From Akkermansia muciniphila (GTDB lineage: Bacteria; Verrucomicrobiota; Verrucomicrobiia; Verrucomicrobiales; Akkermansiaceae): a stretch of 64,000 nt of DNA. A program made the translations under genes and the position numbers. Each line of letters begins with the position of its first letter. Position 1 is the stretch's first letter. Below are positions 17,418 to 26,499 of this stretch, in pieces. The notes beneath the pieces are model-generated. The model made no database searches. It had not been told where the DNA came from and saw only the letters and a program-made list of their open reading frames with translations. The stretch covers positions 17,960-81,959 of the forward strand of contig NZ_JABDHQ010000013.1 in the NCBI RefSeq assembly GCF_018709685.1, given 5' to 3'.

Positions 17418-19277
17418 ATGCGCCTGTTCATGATGTTCTGTGTGATGCTTCTGCTCGCCGGATGCGACACGCGTACCAGCGTGGAACGGGCCCGGGAAGA
17501 AGGCGTTCTGATCGTGGGCAATAATACGGAGCCCCAGAGTTTCGACCCCCACATCGCCACCTCCGTTTCCGATTTCAAGATCATCAATTCCGTGATGGAA
17601 GGGCTGCTGCGGGGGGATTCCCGGGATGACGCCGTGTTCCATCCGGCCGTAGCGGAGTCCTGGACGCATAATCCGGAAGCGGACAAGTGGCGGTTTTTCC
17701 TGAGGAAGGACGCCGTGTGGAGCGATGGAGCGCCGCTGACGGCTCATGATTTCGTTTATGCCTATCACCGCCTGCTGCATCCGGAGTTTGGCGGACGGTA
17801 TGCGGACATGCTTTATCCCCTGAAGAATGCGGAGGCTTATAACAGGAACCGCCGCAGCCTGGTTTTATGCGGTCCAAGTTCCCGGTTTGCCGCGGAAAAC
17901 GGGCTGGATGCCGCTCTGCTGGACCGGGTGGACTGGCGGAAGCTGGATGCCTTGGGAACTGCAGAGTGGGAAGAGCTACGGCGCAACCCGTCCCGCATGG
18001 ACTGGCCGGAGGGCATGCCGGAAGCGGCCGTGCGGAAGATGGCGGCCCTCATGCTGGAGGATGCCCGGTCCGGTCGCCCGGATTTATGGGATGCCGCGGG
18101 GGTGGGGGTACGCGCCGCGGATGATCACACGCTGGAGCTGACGATGCGCTCCCCCATGCCCCAGCTTCCCCTGCTGCTGCTTCACTGCACCTGGTTCCCG
18201 GTTCCCCGGCACGCGGTGGAAGCCCGCGGCGGGATGATGGACAGGACGGGCGCGTGGACGCGGCCCGGCGCCGCGGTGGGGAACGGCCCTTTTCTGATGG
18301 CGGAGCACCGTTTCAATGATTATGTGGAGGTGCGGCGCAATCCCCGCTACCGGAATGCCGGGGCCGTGCGCCTGAACGGCGTGCGTTTTCTTCCCACCGT
18401 GAACGGCTTCACGGAAACCCGCATGTTTTTCAACGGCAAGCTTCATGTGACCAATAACGTGCCTCCCGAGATGACGGCGTACGCTCAGGAGCGGGGAAAA
18501 GGCCAGTTCTGCCAGGATGATTATTACGTGACTATTTTTTACCGGCTGAATACCGGACGCGTGCCGCTGAATGACGCCCGCGTGCGGCAGGCTCTTTCCC
18601 TGGCGGTGGACCGGGAGGCCCTGGTGCGTGACGTGGTGTGCGGGGGCGGCCAGCCGTGCTTCGGCTTTACGCCGGACGGCGCGGGCTACAAGACGCCGCA
18701 CGGGGTGGAGTTTAATCCGGAGAAGGCGCGCGCCCTGCTGGCCCAGGCCGGCTTTCCCGGCGGCAAGGGGTTTCCCCGGCTGGAGCTGATGACCACGTCC
18801 CGCGAGGTGCAGAAGACCATGGCGGAGGCCATCCAGGGCATGTGGAAGAGGCATCTGGGCATTCACGTGGACATCCGTTCCTGCGAGTGGACGGCCTACA
18901 AGTTCGCGCAGAACTCCATGCAGTATGATTTCAGCTCCTCCTCCTGGTCCGGGGATTATCTGGACCCGTCCAGTTTTCTGGATTTGTGGAGCGCCGCTTC
19001 CGGAAACAATAATACGGGCTGGTCCCATCCGGAGTATGAACGGCTGCTGGCGGAGAGCCGCGCCACGGGAGACCAGGGGAAGCGCATGGCCCTGCTGGCC
19101 CGCGCGGAAGCGCTGATGCTGGCGGAATCTCCGGTAATCCCCCTGTACTGGGCCAGGCGGTCCTACCTGAAGAGGCCGGAGGTGCAGGGGTGGCACCCCC
19201 TGCTGCTGGACAACCATTTGTTTGAAGACATGAGCCTGGGGGCGCCTCCGGCGCATGGGAAGGAGGCCGCGCCGTGA
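17418..19277 (+). CDS. oppA: oligopeptide ABC transporter substrate-binding lipoprotein
   Basis: 619 residues. The signal ends in the lipobox LLAGC (Cys16). The mature part is a cluster C/SBP_bac_5 peptide-binding protein: NTEPQSFDPHIAT near the N-terminus, KDAVWSDGAPLTAHDFVYAY, and VRQALSLAVDREALV later. It delivers peptides to the membrane permeases. It overlaps the following permease gene by 4 bp, and a third gene follows with another 4-bp overlap. No ATPase gene is adjacent, so an unlinked OppD/OppF must energise it. Peptide specificity cannot be read from sequence; murein peptides are possible. Confidence 0.92.
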   Translation: MRLFMMFCVMLLLAGCDTRTSVERAREEGVLIVGNNTEPQSFDPHIATSVSDFKIINSVMEGLLRGDSRDDAVFHPAVAESWTHNPEADKWRFFLRKDAVWSDGAPLTAHDFVYAYHRLLHPEFGGRYADMLYPLKNAEAYNRNRRSLVLCGPSSRFAAENGLDAALLDRVDWRKLDALGTAEWEELRRNPSRMDWPEGMPEAAVRKMAALMLEDARSGRPDLWDAAGVGVRAADDHTLELTMRSPMPQLPLLLLHCTWFPVPRHAVEARGGMMDRTGAWTRPGAAVGNGPFLMAEHRFNDYVEVRRNPRYRNAGAVRLNGVRFLPTVNGFTETRMFFNGKLHVTNNVPPEMTAYAQERGKGQFCQDDYYVTIFYRLNTGRVPLNDARVRQALSLAVDREALVRDVVCGGGQPCFGFTPDGAGYKTPHGVEFNPEKARALLAQAGFPGGKGFPRLELMTTSREVQKTMAEAIQGMWKRHLGIHVDIRSCEWTAYKFAQNSMQYDFSSSSWSGDYLDPSSFLDLWSAASGNNNTGWSHPEYERLLAESRATGDQGKRMALLARAEALMLAESPVIPLYWARRSYLKRPEVQGWHPLLLDNHLFEDMSLGAPPAHGKEAAP

Positions 19278-20197
19278 CCCGGATGATTCTGAAGCGCCTG
19301 GGGCAGGGGCTCCTGGTTCTGCTGGTGCTGGAGACGGTGACGTTTTTCCTGATACGCCTGCTGCCGGGCCACCCCTTCATGGGGGAGAAGAAGCTGCCGG
19401 ACCACGTCCTCCAGCAGCTTCAGGCCAGTTACGGGCTGGACCAGAGTTCCCTGGTGCAGTACGGGCGCTACTGGTGGAACATGCTGGTTCATGGCGACCT
19501 GGGACCGTCCCTGGTGAAGGAGGGAATCAGCGTGGCGGACATGATCGGGCAGTCGTTCCCGGTTTCCCTCCAGCTGGGCGTGATCGGCATGGTGATTTCC
19601 ATTCTGGTGGGCATTCCCGCCGGAATCGTGGCCGCCCTGTACAAGAACAGGTGGATGGACTGGTGGGTGATGCTGGTTTCCATGGCGGGCATCTGCATTC
19701 CCGCCTTTGTGGTGGCTCCGCTGCTGGGCGTGGGCCTAGGCATGAATGTGCCCGGCCTGAGCGTGGCGGGGTGGGATTCCCCGGGCTGCGTGGTTCTGCC
19801 CGCGCTGACGCTGGGGCTGGTGAATGCCGCGTATCTGGCGCGCCTGACGCGCGGCGGCATGCTTGAGGTGTTGGGGCAGGATTTCATCCGGACGGCCCGC
19901 GCCAAGGGGGCGGGGCCCTTCCGCATGGTCTGGAAGCACGCCCTGCGCGGGGGGCTGATTCCGGCCCTTTCCTACCTGGGGCCGGCTTTTGCGGCCATGA
20001 TTACCGGTTCTTTTGTGGTGGAAACCTGTTTCCAGGTTCCGGGCATGGGCCAGCACTTTGTTAATGCCACCACGGACCGGGATTATTTCCTGATCCAGGG
20101 GCTTGTCCTGTTTTACGGCATCCTGATTGTCGCGGCCAATCTGGCCGTGGACCTGGTGCAGATGGCCGTCAACCCCAGATTGAGAACGGAGTCATGA
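19274..20197 (+). CDS. oppB: oligopeptide ABC transporter permease, OppB type
   Basis: 307 residues with six predicted membrane helices. The N-terminus (TFFLIRLLPGHPF) and the later ATPase-coupling EAA-type loop (LGQDFIRTARAKG) are typical of OppB/DppB. The GTG start overlaps the oppA stop (GTGA). It pairs with the next gene to make the translocation pore. Confidence 0.92.
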   Translation: MTRMILKRLGQGLLVLLVLETVTFFLIRLLPGHPFMGEKKLPDHVLQQLQASYGLDQSSLVQYGRYWWNMLVHGDLGPSLVKEGISVADMIGQSFPVSLQLGVIGMVISILVGIPAGIVAALYKNRWMDWWVMLVSMAGICIPAFVVAPLLGVGLGMNVPGLSVAGWDSPGCVVLPALTLGLVNAAYLARLTRGGMLEVLGQDFIRTARAKGAGPFRMVWKHALRGGLIPALSYLGPAFAAMITGSFVVETCFQVPGMGQHFVNATTDRDYFLIQGLVLFYGILIVAANLAVDLVQMAVNPRLRTES

Positions 20198-21150
20198 AGA
20201 GCGGGAAATGGAACAGCGCGGAGGAGCAGGGCTCTTCCCTGTGGAAGGACGCCTTTCTGCGGCTTTCCCGGAACCGCGCGGCCATGTTCTCCCTGCTGGC
20301 GCTGGCGCTGATTGTGGCGGCCTGTTTCCTGGGCCCCCTCCTGCCGTGGCTGCCGCACCCGAATGTGCAGGACCTGGCGCGCATTGCGGAAAGCCCCTCC
20401 CGGGAGCACTGGTTCGGTACGGACCAGCTGGGGCGGGACCTGCTGGCCCGCGTTCTGTACGGAGGCCGCATTTCCCTGCTGGTGGGCGTAGTGGCCACGG
20501 GCGTTTCCCTGGTGATCGGCGTGACGTACGGGCTGGTTTCCGGCTATGCCGGGGGGCGGCTGGACTCCCTGATGATGCGCCTGGTGGATGTGCTCTTTGC
20601 CCTGCCTTTTATTGTTCTGGTCATTATTTTCTCCCTGTCTGTGGAGGAACCCGCCCAGCGGCTGACGCAGTGGGTTTCCGGCGTCACGGGCTGGTCCGTG
20701 GAAATGGTGAGCCCCATGACCGGGCTGATTCCCCTGTTCATCGCCATCGGCGCGCTGGGCTGGCTGACGCTGGCGCGCATCGTGCGCACGCAGACGCTGG
20801 AGCTGAAGGGGCAGGAGTTTGTGGAGGCGGCCCGTTCCCTGGGCATCGGCCACATGAAGATTTTATTCCGCCACATCGCGCCCAATCTCTTCGGCTCCGT
20901 CATCGTGTACACCACGCTGGCCGTCCCCGGCATCATGCTGCTGGAGGCCGTCCTGTCCTTCCTGGGGCTGGGGGTGAAGGTCCCCAATTCCTCCTGGGGC
21001 ACGCTGATCAAGGAAGGGGCGGACCGCATGGAGGTGAGCCCGGAACTGCTCCTGTTCCCGGCGCTGCTGTTTTCCGCCACGCTGCTGGCGCTGAATTTCC
21101 TGGGGGACGGACTGCGGGACGCCCTGGACCCCAAGTCTTCCAGGGATTGA
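20194..21150 (+). CDS. oppC: oligopeptide ABC transporter permease, OppC type
   Basis: 318 residues. The N-terminal region before the first helix, HWFGTDQLGRDLLARVLYG and the EAA loop (KGQEFVEAARSLG) are hallmarks of OppC/DppC. The ATG overlaps the oppB stop by 4 bp (ATGA). The following gene is unrelated, so oppD/oppF are missing from the operon. Confidence 0.93.
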   Translation: MKSGKWNSAEEQGSSLWKDAFLRLSRNRAAMFSLLALALIVAACFLGPLLPWLPHPNVQDLARIAESPSREHWFGTDQLGRDLLARVLYGGRISLLVGVVATGVSLVIGVTYGLVSGYAGGRLDSLMMRLVDVLFALPFIVLVIIFSLSVEEPAQRLTQWVSGVTGWSVEMVSPMTGLIPLFIAIGALGWLTLARIVRTQTLELKGQEFVEAARSLGIGHMKILFRHIAPNLFGSVIVYTTLAVPGIMLLEAVLSFLGLGVKVPNSSWGTLIKEGADRMEVSPELLLFPALLFSATLLALNFLGDGLRDALDPKSSRD

Positions 21151-21169
21151 CGTTGTTGAATTAAAAAGA

Positions 21170-21532
21170 ATGAAAGTTGCGTTAACGATCTCCATGCTGG
21201 TCATCTCCAATGTCTTCATGACGTGGGCGTGGTACGGGCATTTGAAGAAAGGTTCCCCGGCGGATGACAAGCCGCTGATGCTGATTATCCTGATGAGCTG
21301 GGGCGTGGCGTTTTTTGAATACTGCTTCCTGATTCCCGCCAACCGCCTGGGCAACGCGGGCGGCCTGAACGTGGCCCAGCTCAAGATCATGCAGGAGGTC
21401 ATCACCCTGTGCGTGTTCATCCCGTTTGCCTTGTTCTACATCGGGGAGAAATGGAAGTGGGACTACCTGTGGGCCTTCCTGTGCGTGCTGGGCGCCGTGT
21501 TCTTTGTCAACAGGGAGCGCATGCTGGGGTGA
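21170..21532 (+). CDS. DMT family protein (DUF486), small membrane protein
   Basis: 120 residues with four hydrophobic helices. MLVISNVFMTWAWYGHLK and AFFEYCFLIPANRLG match the DUF486 members of the drug/metabolite transporter superfamily. It follows oppC by 19 bp and may be cotranscribed. The transported compound, if any, is unknown. Confidence 0.8.
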   Translation: MKVALTISMLVISNVFMTWAWYGHLKKGSPADDKPLMLIILMSWGVAFFEYCFLIPANRLGNAGGLNVAQLKIMQEVITLCVFIPFALFYIGEKWKWDYLWAFLCVLGAVFFVNRERMLG

Positions 21533-21594
21533 CATGCGTGACAGACTTTTTTTGTTCGCATTCCTCTTTCCGGATGGTCTCACCATTCAGAAAG

Positions 21595-21822
21595 ATGAAT
21601 ATGAAAATAATACCTATTCTTGCCGCAGCAACCGTCGCCGTCCTGGCCGCAGGGTGCCATCACCACGACAATGACTATTACCGGCCCGGTCCGTCAAACC
21701 ATTACAACCATAATCATCATAATGGCTGGCATGGCAACCAGAACCGGCCCAGGCCCCACCAGCGCCCGCATTACGTTACCGCCAATGAGGCTTCCTATCC
21801 CCGGCTGTACCAGCTCATGTAG
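21595..21822 (+). CDS. small His/Asn-rich lipoprotein
   Basis: About 75 residues. The signal ends LAAGC, a lipobox, immediately followed by HHHDNDYYRPG and a stretch dense in His, Asn and Pro. The composition suggests a metal-binding or unstructured outer-membrane peptide, but no family is recognised. A second ATG at 21601 is equally possible as start. Confidence 0.6.
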   Translation: MNMKIIPILAAATVAVLAAGCHHHDNDYYRPGPSNHYNHNHHNGWHGNQNRPRPHQRPHYVTANEASYPRLYQLM

Positions 21823-22062
21823 ATGAGCATCCGCCGGGGGAAGGTTCCTTATGGACCCGGCGTTGGCGGAAAAAGGGCCGTAAAGAAGGGCTGTGCCGGA
21901 ATGCAGTTTCCCGGGCCTTCCTGATTCCATCCCCGGCGGCGCGCCGCCCGGTTTCTGGAACAGGGGCGGGTTCTGCGGGACCCTTGGGCGGGCCTGGCTC
22001 TTCGCGCACAGGATATAAGCTTGAAAAGGCGCGGCGCCCCCGGCACTCTATGCGCCAGATCA

Positions 22063-23244
22063 ATGACTATAGATGAGCAACTGGATATATTGATGGGCGG
22101 TACTGCCGTCGTAATCAGCCGTGAAGAATTGAAGGAGCGTCTCAAGCTAGGGCGTCCCCTGCGCGTGAAGCTGGGCGTGGACCCCACCGCGCCGGATATT
22201 CACCTGGGCCATACGGTGGCTATTGAAAAACTGCGCCAGTTCCAGGAACTGGGCCATCAGGCCATTTTGCTCATCGGGGATTTTACCGCTACCATCGGAG
22301 ACCCCTCCGGCCGTTCCGTCACCCGTCCCCCGCTTTCCCGAGAACAGGTGCTGGCGAATGCGGAAACGTACACCAAGCAGGCGTTCAAGATTCTGGACCG
22401 TGACAAGACGGAGATCGTCTATAACGGGGACTGGTTCCGCAAGATGACGTATGAGGAAGTGCTGAAGCTCAATTCCCGCGTCACCATGCAGCAGATGCTG
22501 GCGCGGGAGGATTTCAAGGCCCGCGTGGAAGGCGGCAAGGAAGTACGCCTGCACGAGATGCAGTACCCGATCATGCAGGGCTGGGATTCCGTGGAAATCC
22601 GTGCGGACGTGGAGCTGGGCGGCACGGACCAGCTTTTCAACATCCTGGTGGGGCGCGACCTTCAGAAGGAGGAAGGCATGCCGCCCCAGATCGCCATGAC
22701 CATGCCCCTGCTGGAAGGCCTGGACGGCGTGCGCAAGATGTCCAAGTCCTATGGGAATTACGTGGGCGTGGATGAAGCCCCGGAAATGATGTTCGGCAAG
22801 ATGATGAGCGCCAGCGATGAGCTGATGGACCGCTATTACCTGGTCCTGCTGGGTGAAAAGCGGGATATGGACCTGCACCCCATGGAAGCCAAGAAGCTGC
22901 TGGCCTGGAAGATTACGGCCCGTTACCACGATTCCGCCTCCGCGGATGCCGCCCGCGCTGACTGGGAGACCCGTTTTTCCAAGAGGGACCTGGCCGCCGC
23001 AGACCTGCCGGAAGTGGAGATTGCCTCCCTGCCTGCCGGCATGAACGCGCTGGCCCTGGCGGCCTTCCTGTTTGAGAACGTTTTCCAGGTGAAGAAGTCC
23101 AACGGCGTGCTGCGCAAGGAACATTTTACGCCCGGCGCCATCCAGTTGAATGACGTGAAGGTGACGGACCCCGCCGCCGTGCTGGAACTGGCTCCCGGCA
23201 GCGTTCTGCGCCTGAGCAAGAAACACGCCGTGCGCTTCAAGTAG
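22063..23244 (+). CDS. tyrS: tyrosyl-tRNA synthetase
   Basis: 393 residues; charges tRNA-Tyr. The class I signatures are HLGH (HIGH) in VDPTAPDIHLGHTVA and KMSKS in RKMSKSYGNY. The C-terminal 60 residues form the S4-like RNA-binding domain (GAIQLNDVKV). This is the shorter TyrZ-type synthetase. ATG 22063 is chosen because it starts at the usual N-terminus; upstream TTG would add a basic tail. About 240 bp of intergenic DNA precede it without a recognisable T-box. Confidence 0.95.
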   Translation: MTIDEQLDILMGGTAVVISREELKERLKLGRPLRVKLGVDPTAPDIHLGHTVAIEKLRQFQELGHQAILLIGDFTATIGDPSGRSVTRPPLSREQVLANAETYTKQAFKILDRDKTEIVYNGDWFRKMTYEEVLKLNSRVTMQQMLAREDFKARVEGGKEVRLHEMQYPIMQGWDSVEIRADVELGGTDQLFNILVGRDLQKEEGMPPQIAMTMPLLEGLDGVRKMSKSYGNYVGVDEAPEMMFGKMMSASDELMDRYYLVLLGEKRDMDLHPMEAKKLLAWKITARYHDSASADAARADWETRFSKRDLAAADLPEVEIASLPAGMNALALAAFLFENVFQVKKSNGVLRKEHFTPGAIQLNDVKVTDPAAVLELAPGSVLRLSKKHAVRFK

Positions 23245-23282
23245 GGAGCCGGAAACGGCGTTCACCTTCCTTCAATGCCTCC

Positions 23283-24269
23283 ATGCCGGGATTCCTTTCC
23301 AAATTGGACCGTTTCACCGTTGGCCTCATCGTCAGCGTGAGCGCGGGGATTCTGCTCCCCTGTTCCGGCGTGTGGGATACGGTGTTCAGCCGCCTGAGTG
23401 ATGCGGCCATCATCCTGCTCTTTTTCCTGTACGGGGCCAAGCTTTCCCGCCGCTCCGTGTGGGAGGGTCTGATGCACTGGCGGCTCCAGGGGCTGGTGGC
23501 CGCCAGCACCTTCGTGATTTTCCCCCTGCTGGGGATTTTAAGCATCCCCGTATGGAACAGCGTGCTGGGGCCGGACCTGTGCATGGGCATGCTGTACGTG
23601 TGCATGCTGCCCTCCACGGTGCAGTCCAGCATTGCGTTTACCTCCATGGCGGGCGGAAATGTGGCGGCGGCCATTTGTTCCGCTTCCGTCTCCAGCCTGC
23701 TGGGGGTGTTCCTCACGCCCCTGCTGGTGGGGCTGGTGTGGTCCCGCGGGGGAGAAGGGGGCGTGGATTTCTCCACCTTCCTGAACATCTGCTATATCAT
23801 TCTGGTTCCCTTTGTTGCGGGACAGCTCGCCCAGCGCTGGATAGGCAAGTGGGTAGTGACGCACCGGAACATCACTTCCTGGACGGATCACAGCACCATC
23901 TGGCTGGTGATTTACACGGCGTTCAGCCACGCCATGATCAACGGCGTGTGGAAAAACCTTCCCTGGCTTTCCCTGGTGGAGGTTCTGGCGTTCTGCGGCA
24001 TTCTGCTGGCCGCAGTCCTGTGGCTGACGGCGTTCCTTTCCCGCAGGCTCCGTTTTTCCCGTGAGGACCGCATCGCGATCATTTTCTGCGGCTCCAAGAA
24101 GAGCCTGGCAACCGGGATCCCGATGATGAACGTGATCTTTGCCGGAGCGCCCATCGGCCTGCTGGTCATTCCCATCATGGTATTCCACCAGCTCCAGTTG
24201 ATGGTGTGCTCCTTTCTGGCCCGGAAATGGGGGAAGGATGTGGGAAGGACGGAAGGGGACCGTTTGTAA
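23283..24269 (+). CDS. bile acid:sodium symporter family (SBF-like) membrane protein
   Basis: 328 residues with about ten hydrophobic helices. LYGAKLSRRSV, PSTVQSSIAFTSMAGGNVAAA and CGSKKSLATGIPM are conserved-looking motifs of the SBF-like/YfeH branch (PF13593). Members transport organic anions with sodium; the substrate in this branch is not established. It lies 38 bp after tyrS and may be cotranscribed. A dispersed repeat follows. Confidence 0.85.
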   Translation: MPGFLSKLDRFTVGLIVSVSAGILLPCSGVWDTVFSRLSDAAIILLFFLYGAKLSRRSVWEGLMHWRLQGLVAASTFVIFPLLGILSIPVWNSVLGPDLCMGMLYVCMLPSTVQSSIAFTSMAGGNVAAAICSASVSSLLGVFLTPLLVGLVWSRGGEGGVDFSTFLNICYIILVPFVAGQLAQRWIGKWVVTHRNITSWTDHSTIWLVIYTAFSHAMINGVWKNLPWLSLVEVLAFCGILLAAVLWLTAFLSRRLRFSREDRIAIIFCGSKKSLATGIPMMNVIFAGAPIGLLVIPIMVFHQLQLMVCSFLARKWGKDVGRTEGDRL

Positions 24270-24289
24270 ACTGATTTTCCCTGCGCGCT

Positions 24290-24660
24290 GCGCCGGAGCA
24301 GGGTTCACATGAAGGCCGGAGGCCTCCATTCCCAGGTGGCCGTCTTCCGTCCATGCCGTGGGCAATAGTTCTTCCCCGTATTCTTTGATGGCCGCGCTGC
24401 CGGAAACAAGGGCCTCCGGCCCTTGTAAGAATAATTCCTCCGTTTCTCTCCGGAACAGACCCCGCCATGAAGGCCGGGAAACCGGGCGTGCCCGGTGGGA
24501 CGGAATGCGAAGCATGAAGCCCGCAGGGTGAGTGAATCGGAAAGATGAACGGCTCACCCCTTCATTCCCGGCTGACCGCCTTCCGTTCAAGCCTTGGGGA
24601 ACAGCCCTTCGCCATGCCTTTTTGACAGCCGTATCAATGGGAATTCCTCCCTGCCTCTCC
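24290..24660 (+). repeat. dispersed intergenic repeat, copy B
   Basis: Fills most of the 430-bp gap after the symporter gene. The core 24466-24516 matches copy A (inverted) at 48 of 51 bases. The segment 24310-24435 aligns with 42735-42862, sharing GATGGCCG.GCTGCCGG and GCCCTTGTA. The tail GCCCGCAGGGTGA (24520-24532) recurs inverted at 42910-42922. A second partial front module (TTCATTCCCGGCTG) starts near 24560. No open frame is convincing. Confidence 0.8.
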
Positions 24661-24701
24661 CGGCTGAAATCATGCCGTGTCCGGGTCTGCCTCCCGGAAC
24701 A

Positions 24702-25058
24702 TCAGTTTTCCGTCAGCTTCAGGACGCCGTCACACTGCATGTCCCTGCCCGGCACAACGACGTAGTTTCCGTAGGAGGGGATTTTGGCCGTTACGGGCTT
24801 GTTGCGGAATTTGGACATGAACCGCTGGAAGGGTTCCATGTCTTCTGGAACGATTTTCACTTCCGTATAGGCGGGATTGGACTGCACATCCGTGATTTCC
24901 ACCCGGAAGGAGCCCACGCCGTTGCCGTCCGGCGTATAGAATTCCAGGGATTCTTCCGGGGAGGAGGGGTGCATGAAGAACAGGAAAAGCATGATGCCCA
25001 GAGCCGCCAGGGTGACGACGGTCAGCGGAATGTTTTTTCTGAGTGGTCTGATGTGCAT
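24702..25058 (-). CDS. small membrane-anchored hypothetical protein
   Basis: 118 residues with one N-terminal membrane helix (residues about 10-30, VVTLAALGIMLFLFFM) after a basic start. The remainder is a small globular region outside the cytoplasm. No family is recognised. It has a canonical promoter and an AAGGA-type ribosome site about 10 nt before the ATG, unlike the leaderless genes around it. Confidence 0.7.
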   Translation of the reverse strand: MHIRPLRKNIPLTVVTLAALGIMLFLFFMHPSSPEESLEFYTPDGNGVGSFRVEITDVQSNPAYTEVKIVPEDMEPFQRFMSKFRNKPVTAKIPSYGNYVVVPGRDMQCDGVLKLTEN

Positions 25059-25082
25059 GCCTGCTTTTCCTTTCTTTCATAA

Positions 25083-25110
25083 GATTATGGGTTTTACTGG
25101 GACGTGTCAA
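25083..25110 (-). promoter_or_regulatory. canonical promoter for the small membrane protein gene
   Basis: Minus-strand TTGACA (25110-25105), 17 bp or close to it, TAATCT (25088-25083), then a leader of about 20 nt with AAAGGA before the ATG. This is the clearest leadered, Shine-Dalgarno-type start in the window. Confidence 0.6.
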
Positions 25111-25198
25111 CACCTCCGGAAGGAAGCCATGACGCGGATGTTATCCATCTTCTTTTGGTGGAACGGCTTCCGGAGCGGATTGCGTGCAGGGAAAAGGG

Positions 25199-25226
25199 TT
25201 GCGTCCGGGGGGCAATGTGGTAGTTT
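25199..25226 (+). promoter_or_regulatory. candidate promoter of the SHD1-domain gene
   Basis: TTGCGT (25199-25204), 16 bp, TAGTTT (25221-25226), then a 20-nt gap containing GGGAG before the ATG at 25247. Confidence 0.45.
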
Positions 25227-25246
25227 GTGCGGACAAAGGGAGCCCT

Positions 25247-26455
25247 ATGACCGTGCCCGTAAAGATACTGTCCGCGTTGGCCGGACTGAGCCTGGCCGGA
25301 AGCGTTCACGCGCGCATCTGGACCAATGACCGGGGCGCAACCGTGGTAGCCGTGCTGGTGGCCGTACGGGATGCGGAGGTGGACCTGAAGCTTCAGGACG
25401 GGCGTGTGGTGGCCGTTCCCAAGAACGTTTTTTCCGGCGCGGACCAGGCGTATATTCTGGAATGGGCGAAGTCCGGCGGCACGCTTCCGGATACGGATGT
25501 GGGGGCGGAGAATCCCCCCGCGCAGGGAAGCCCCGGCGCTCGTTACGTCCCTCTGGAACCGAACTGGGACACTCCCTGGCCCGCTGCGGCGTCGGCTCCC
25601 TCCTTCCTGCTGGTGAAGGCCGTGCAGGAGACGGATGAGCTGAGCGTGTATGAAACGGACCATTTCATGATTGAGTCTCCCGGAAAATTGTCGGAAGCGG
25701 AACGCATGGCCCTGGCGCGGAGGTTTGAGACCGTTTTGTCCGTTCTGGCGGGCCTACCCATGAATCTGACGGTGGCGCGCCGCCCCTCCCGCAAGTATCT
25801 GGTGCGGGTGTGCTTCCAGGAAGAGGATTTTAACCAGGCGCCGGGCCTCACGCATGGCAGGCTCAAGTTTTCCCCCACCAGTTTCACGGTTCTGCTGCTG
25901 CGGAACAAGAAAGGGAAACCGCTGAAGCTGGATGCCGTGGATCCGCGCTTTGCCGTCACGCACTGGGTGGCGCAGTCCATGGACCTGGAGCACTGGCTGG
26001 TGGACGGCTTTTCCGCGTACATGGCTTTCCTTCCCATGGTGAAGGAGGCCGCGGTGTTCCGGAAGCTTCCCGAAAGGCTGGCCTCCATGCTGCCGCGCGC
26101 CGTACGCACCGGAAAGGAGTCGCTGCCTGCGCTGGCGGACATGCTGGCGCGGGATTCCTCCCATTCCGCCGCAGGCCATGACAGCCCCTTGAAGGGAGAC
26201 ACGGCAGGGTACTGGGCCGGCCTGTTGTGGACGGTGTACTGGTTCCATCTGGAAGGGGAGGGAAAGGCGGCCCGCCTCCGGAGCTACCTGAAGGCCCGGG
26301 ATGCGGAGGATGAGAGCAAGGCGCGGGGCATCCTGCTGAACGGGAAGCGTCCGGAAGAAGTGCAGCAGGAAATGGCGGCAGCCTGGAAAAAGCTGGGCGT
26401 GACGCTGAAGTTTGCGCCGCCGTCCCCTCCCGCTGCGGACAAGGCGGCGGAGTAG
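25247..26455 (+). CDS. secreted SHD1-domain protein
   Basis: 402 residues. A signal peptide (ending SVHA) precedes an SHD1-like domain at about 22-75 (RIWTNDRGATVVAVLV, then LQDGRVVAVPKNVFSGADQAYI), a small beta domain common in Verrucomicrobia and Planctomycetes. The rest (about 125-390) has HWLVDGFSAYMAF, which recalls the inactive or active-site region of DUF1570/gluzincin-like peptidases, but no HExxH is present. Function is unknown. ATG 25247 is chosen at the signal peptide. Confidence 0.75.
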   Translation: MTVPVKILSALAGLSLAGSVHARIWTNDRGATVVAVLVAVRDAEVDLKLQDGRVVAVPKNVFSGADQAYILEWAKSGGTLPDTDVGAENPPAQGSPGARYVPLEPNWDTPWPAAASAPSFLLVKAVQETDELSVYETDHFMIESPGKLSEAERMALARRFETVLSVLAGLPMNLTVARRPSRKYLVRVCFQEEDFNQAPGLTHGRLKFSPTSFTVLLLRNKKGKPLKLDAVDPRFAVTHWVAQSMDLEHWLVDGFSAYMAFLPMVKEAAVFRKLPERLASMLPRAVRTGKESLPALADMLARDSSHSAAGHDSPLKGDTAGYWAGLLWTVYWFHLEGEGKAARLRSYLKARDAEDESKARGILLNGKRPEEVQQEMAAAWKKLGVTLKFAPPSPPAADKAAE

Positions 26456-26499
26456 CGGAAGGGTATGTTCTTTCCCTGCGGAAAAGGGGGAGCGCCGGG

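Noticed and set aside
23283..24269. Arsenite transporter (ArsB/Acr3) assignment
   Set aside because: Motifs match the SBF-like branch, and no arsenic-resistance genes are nearby.
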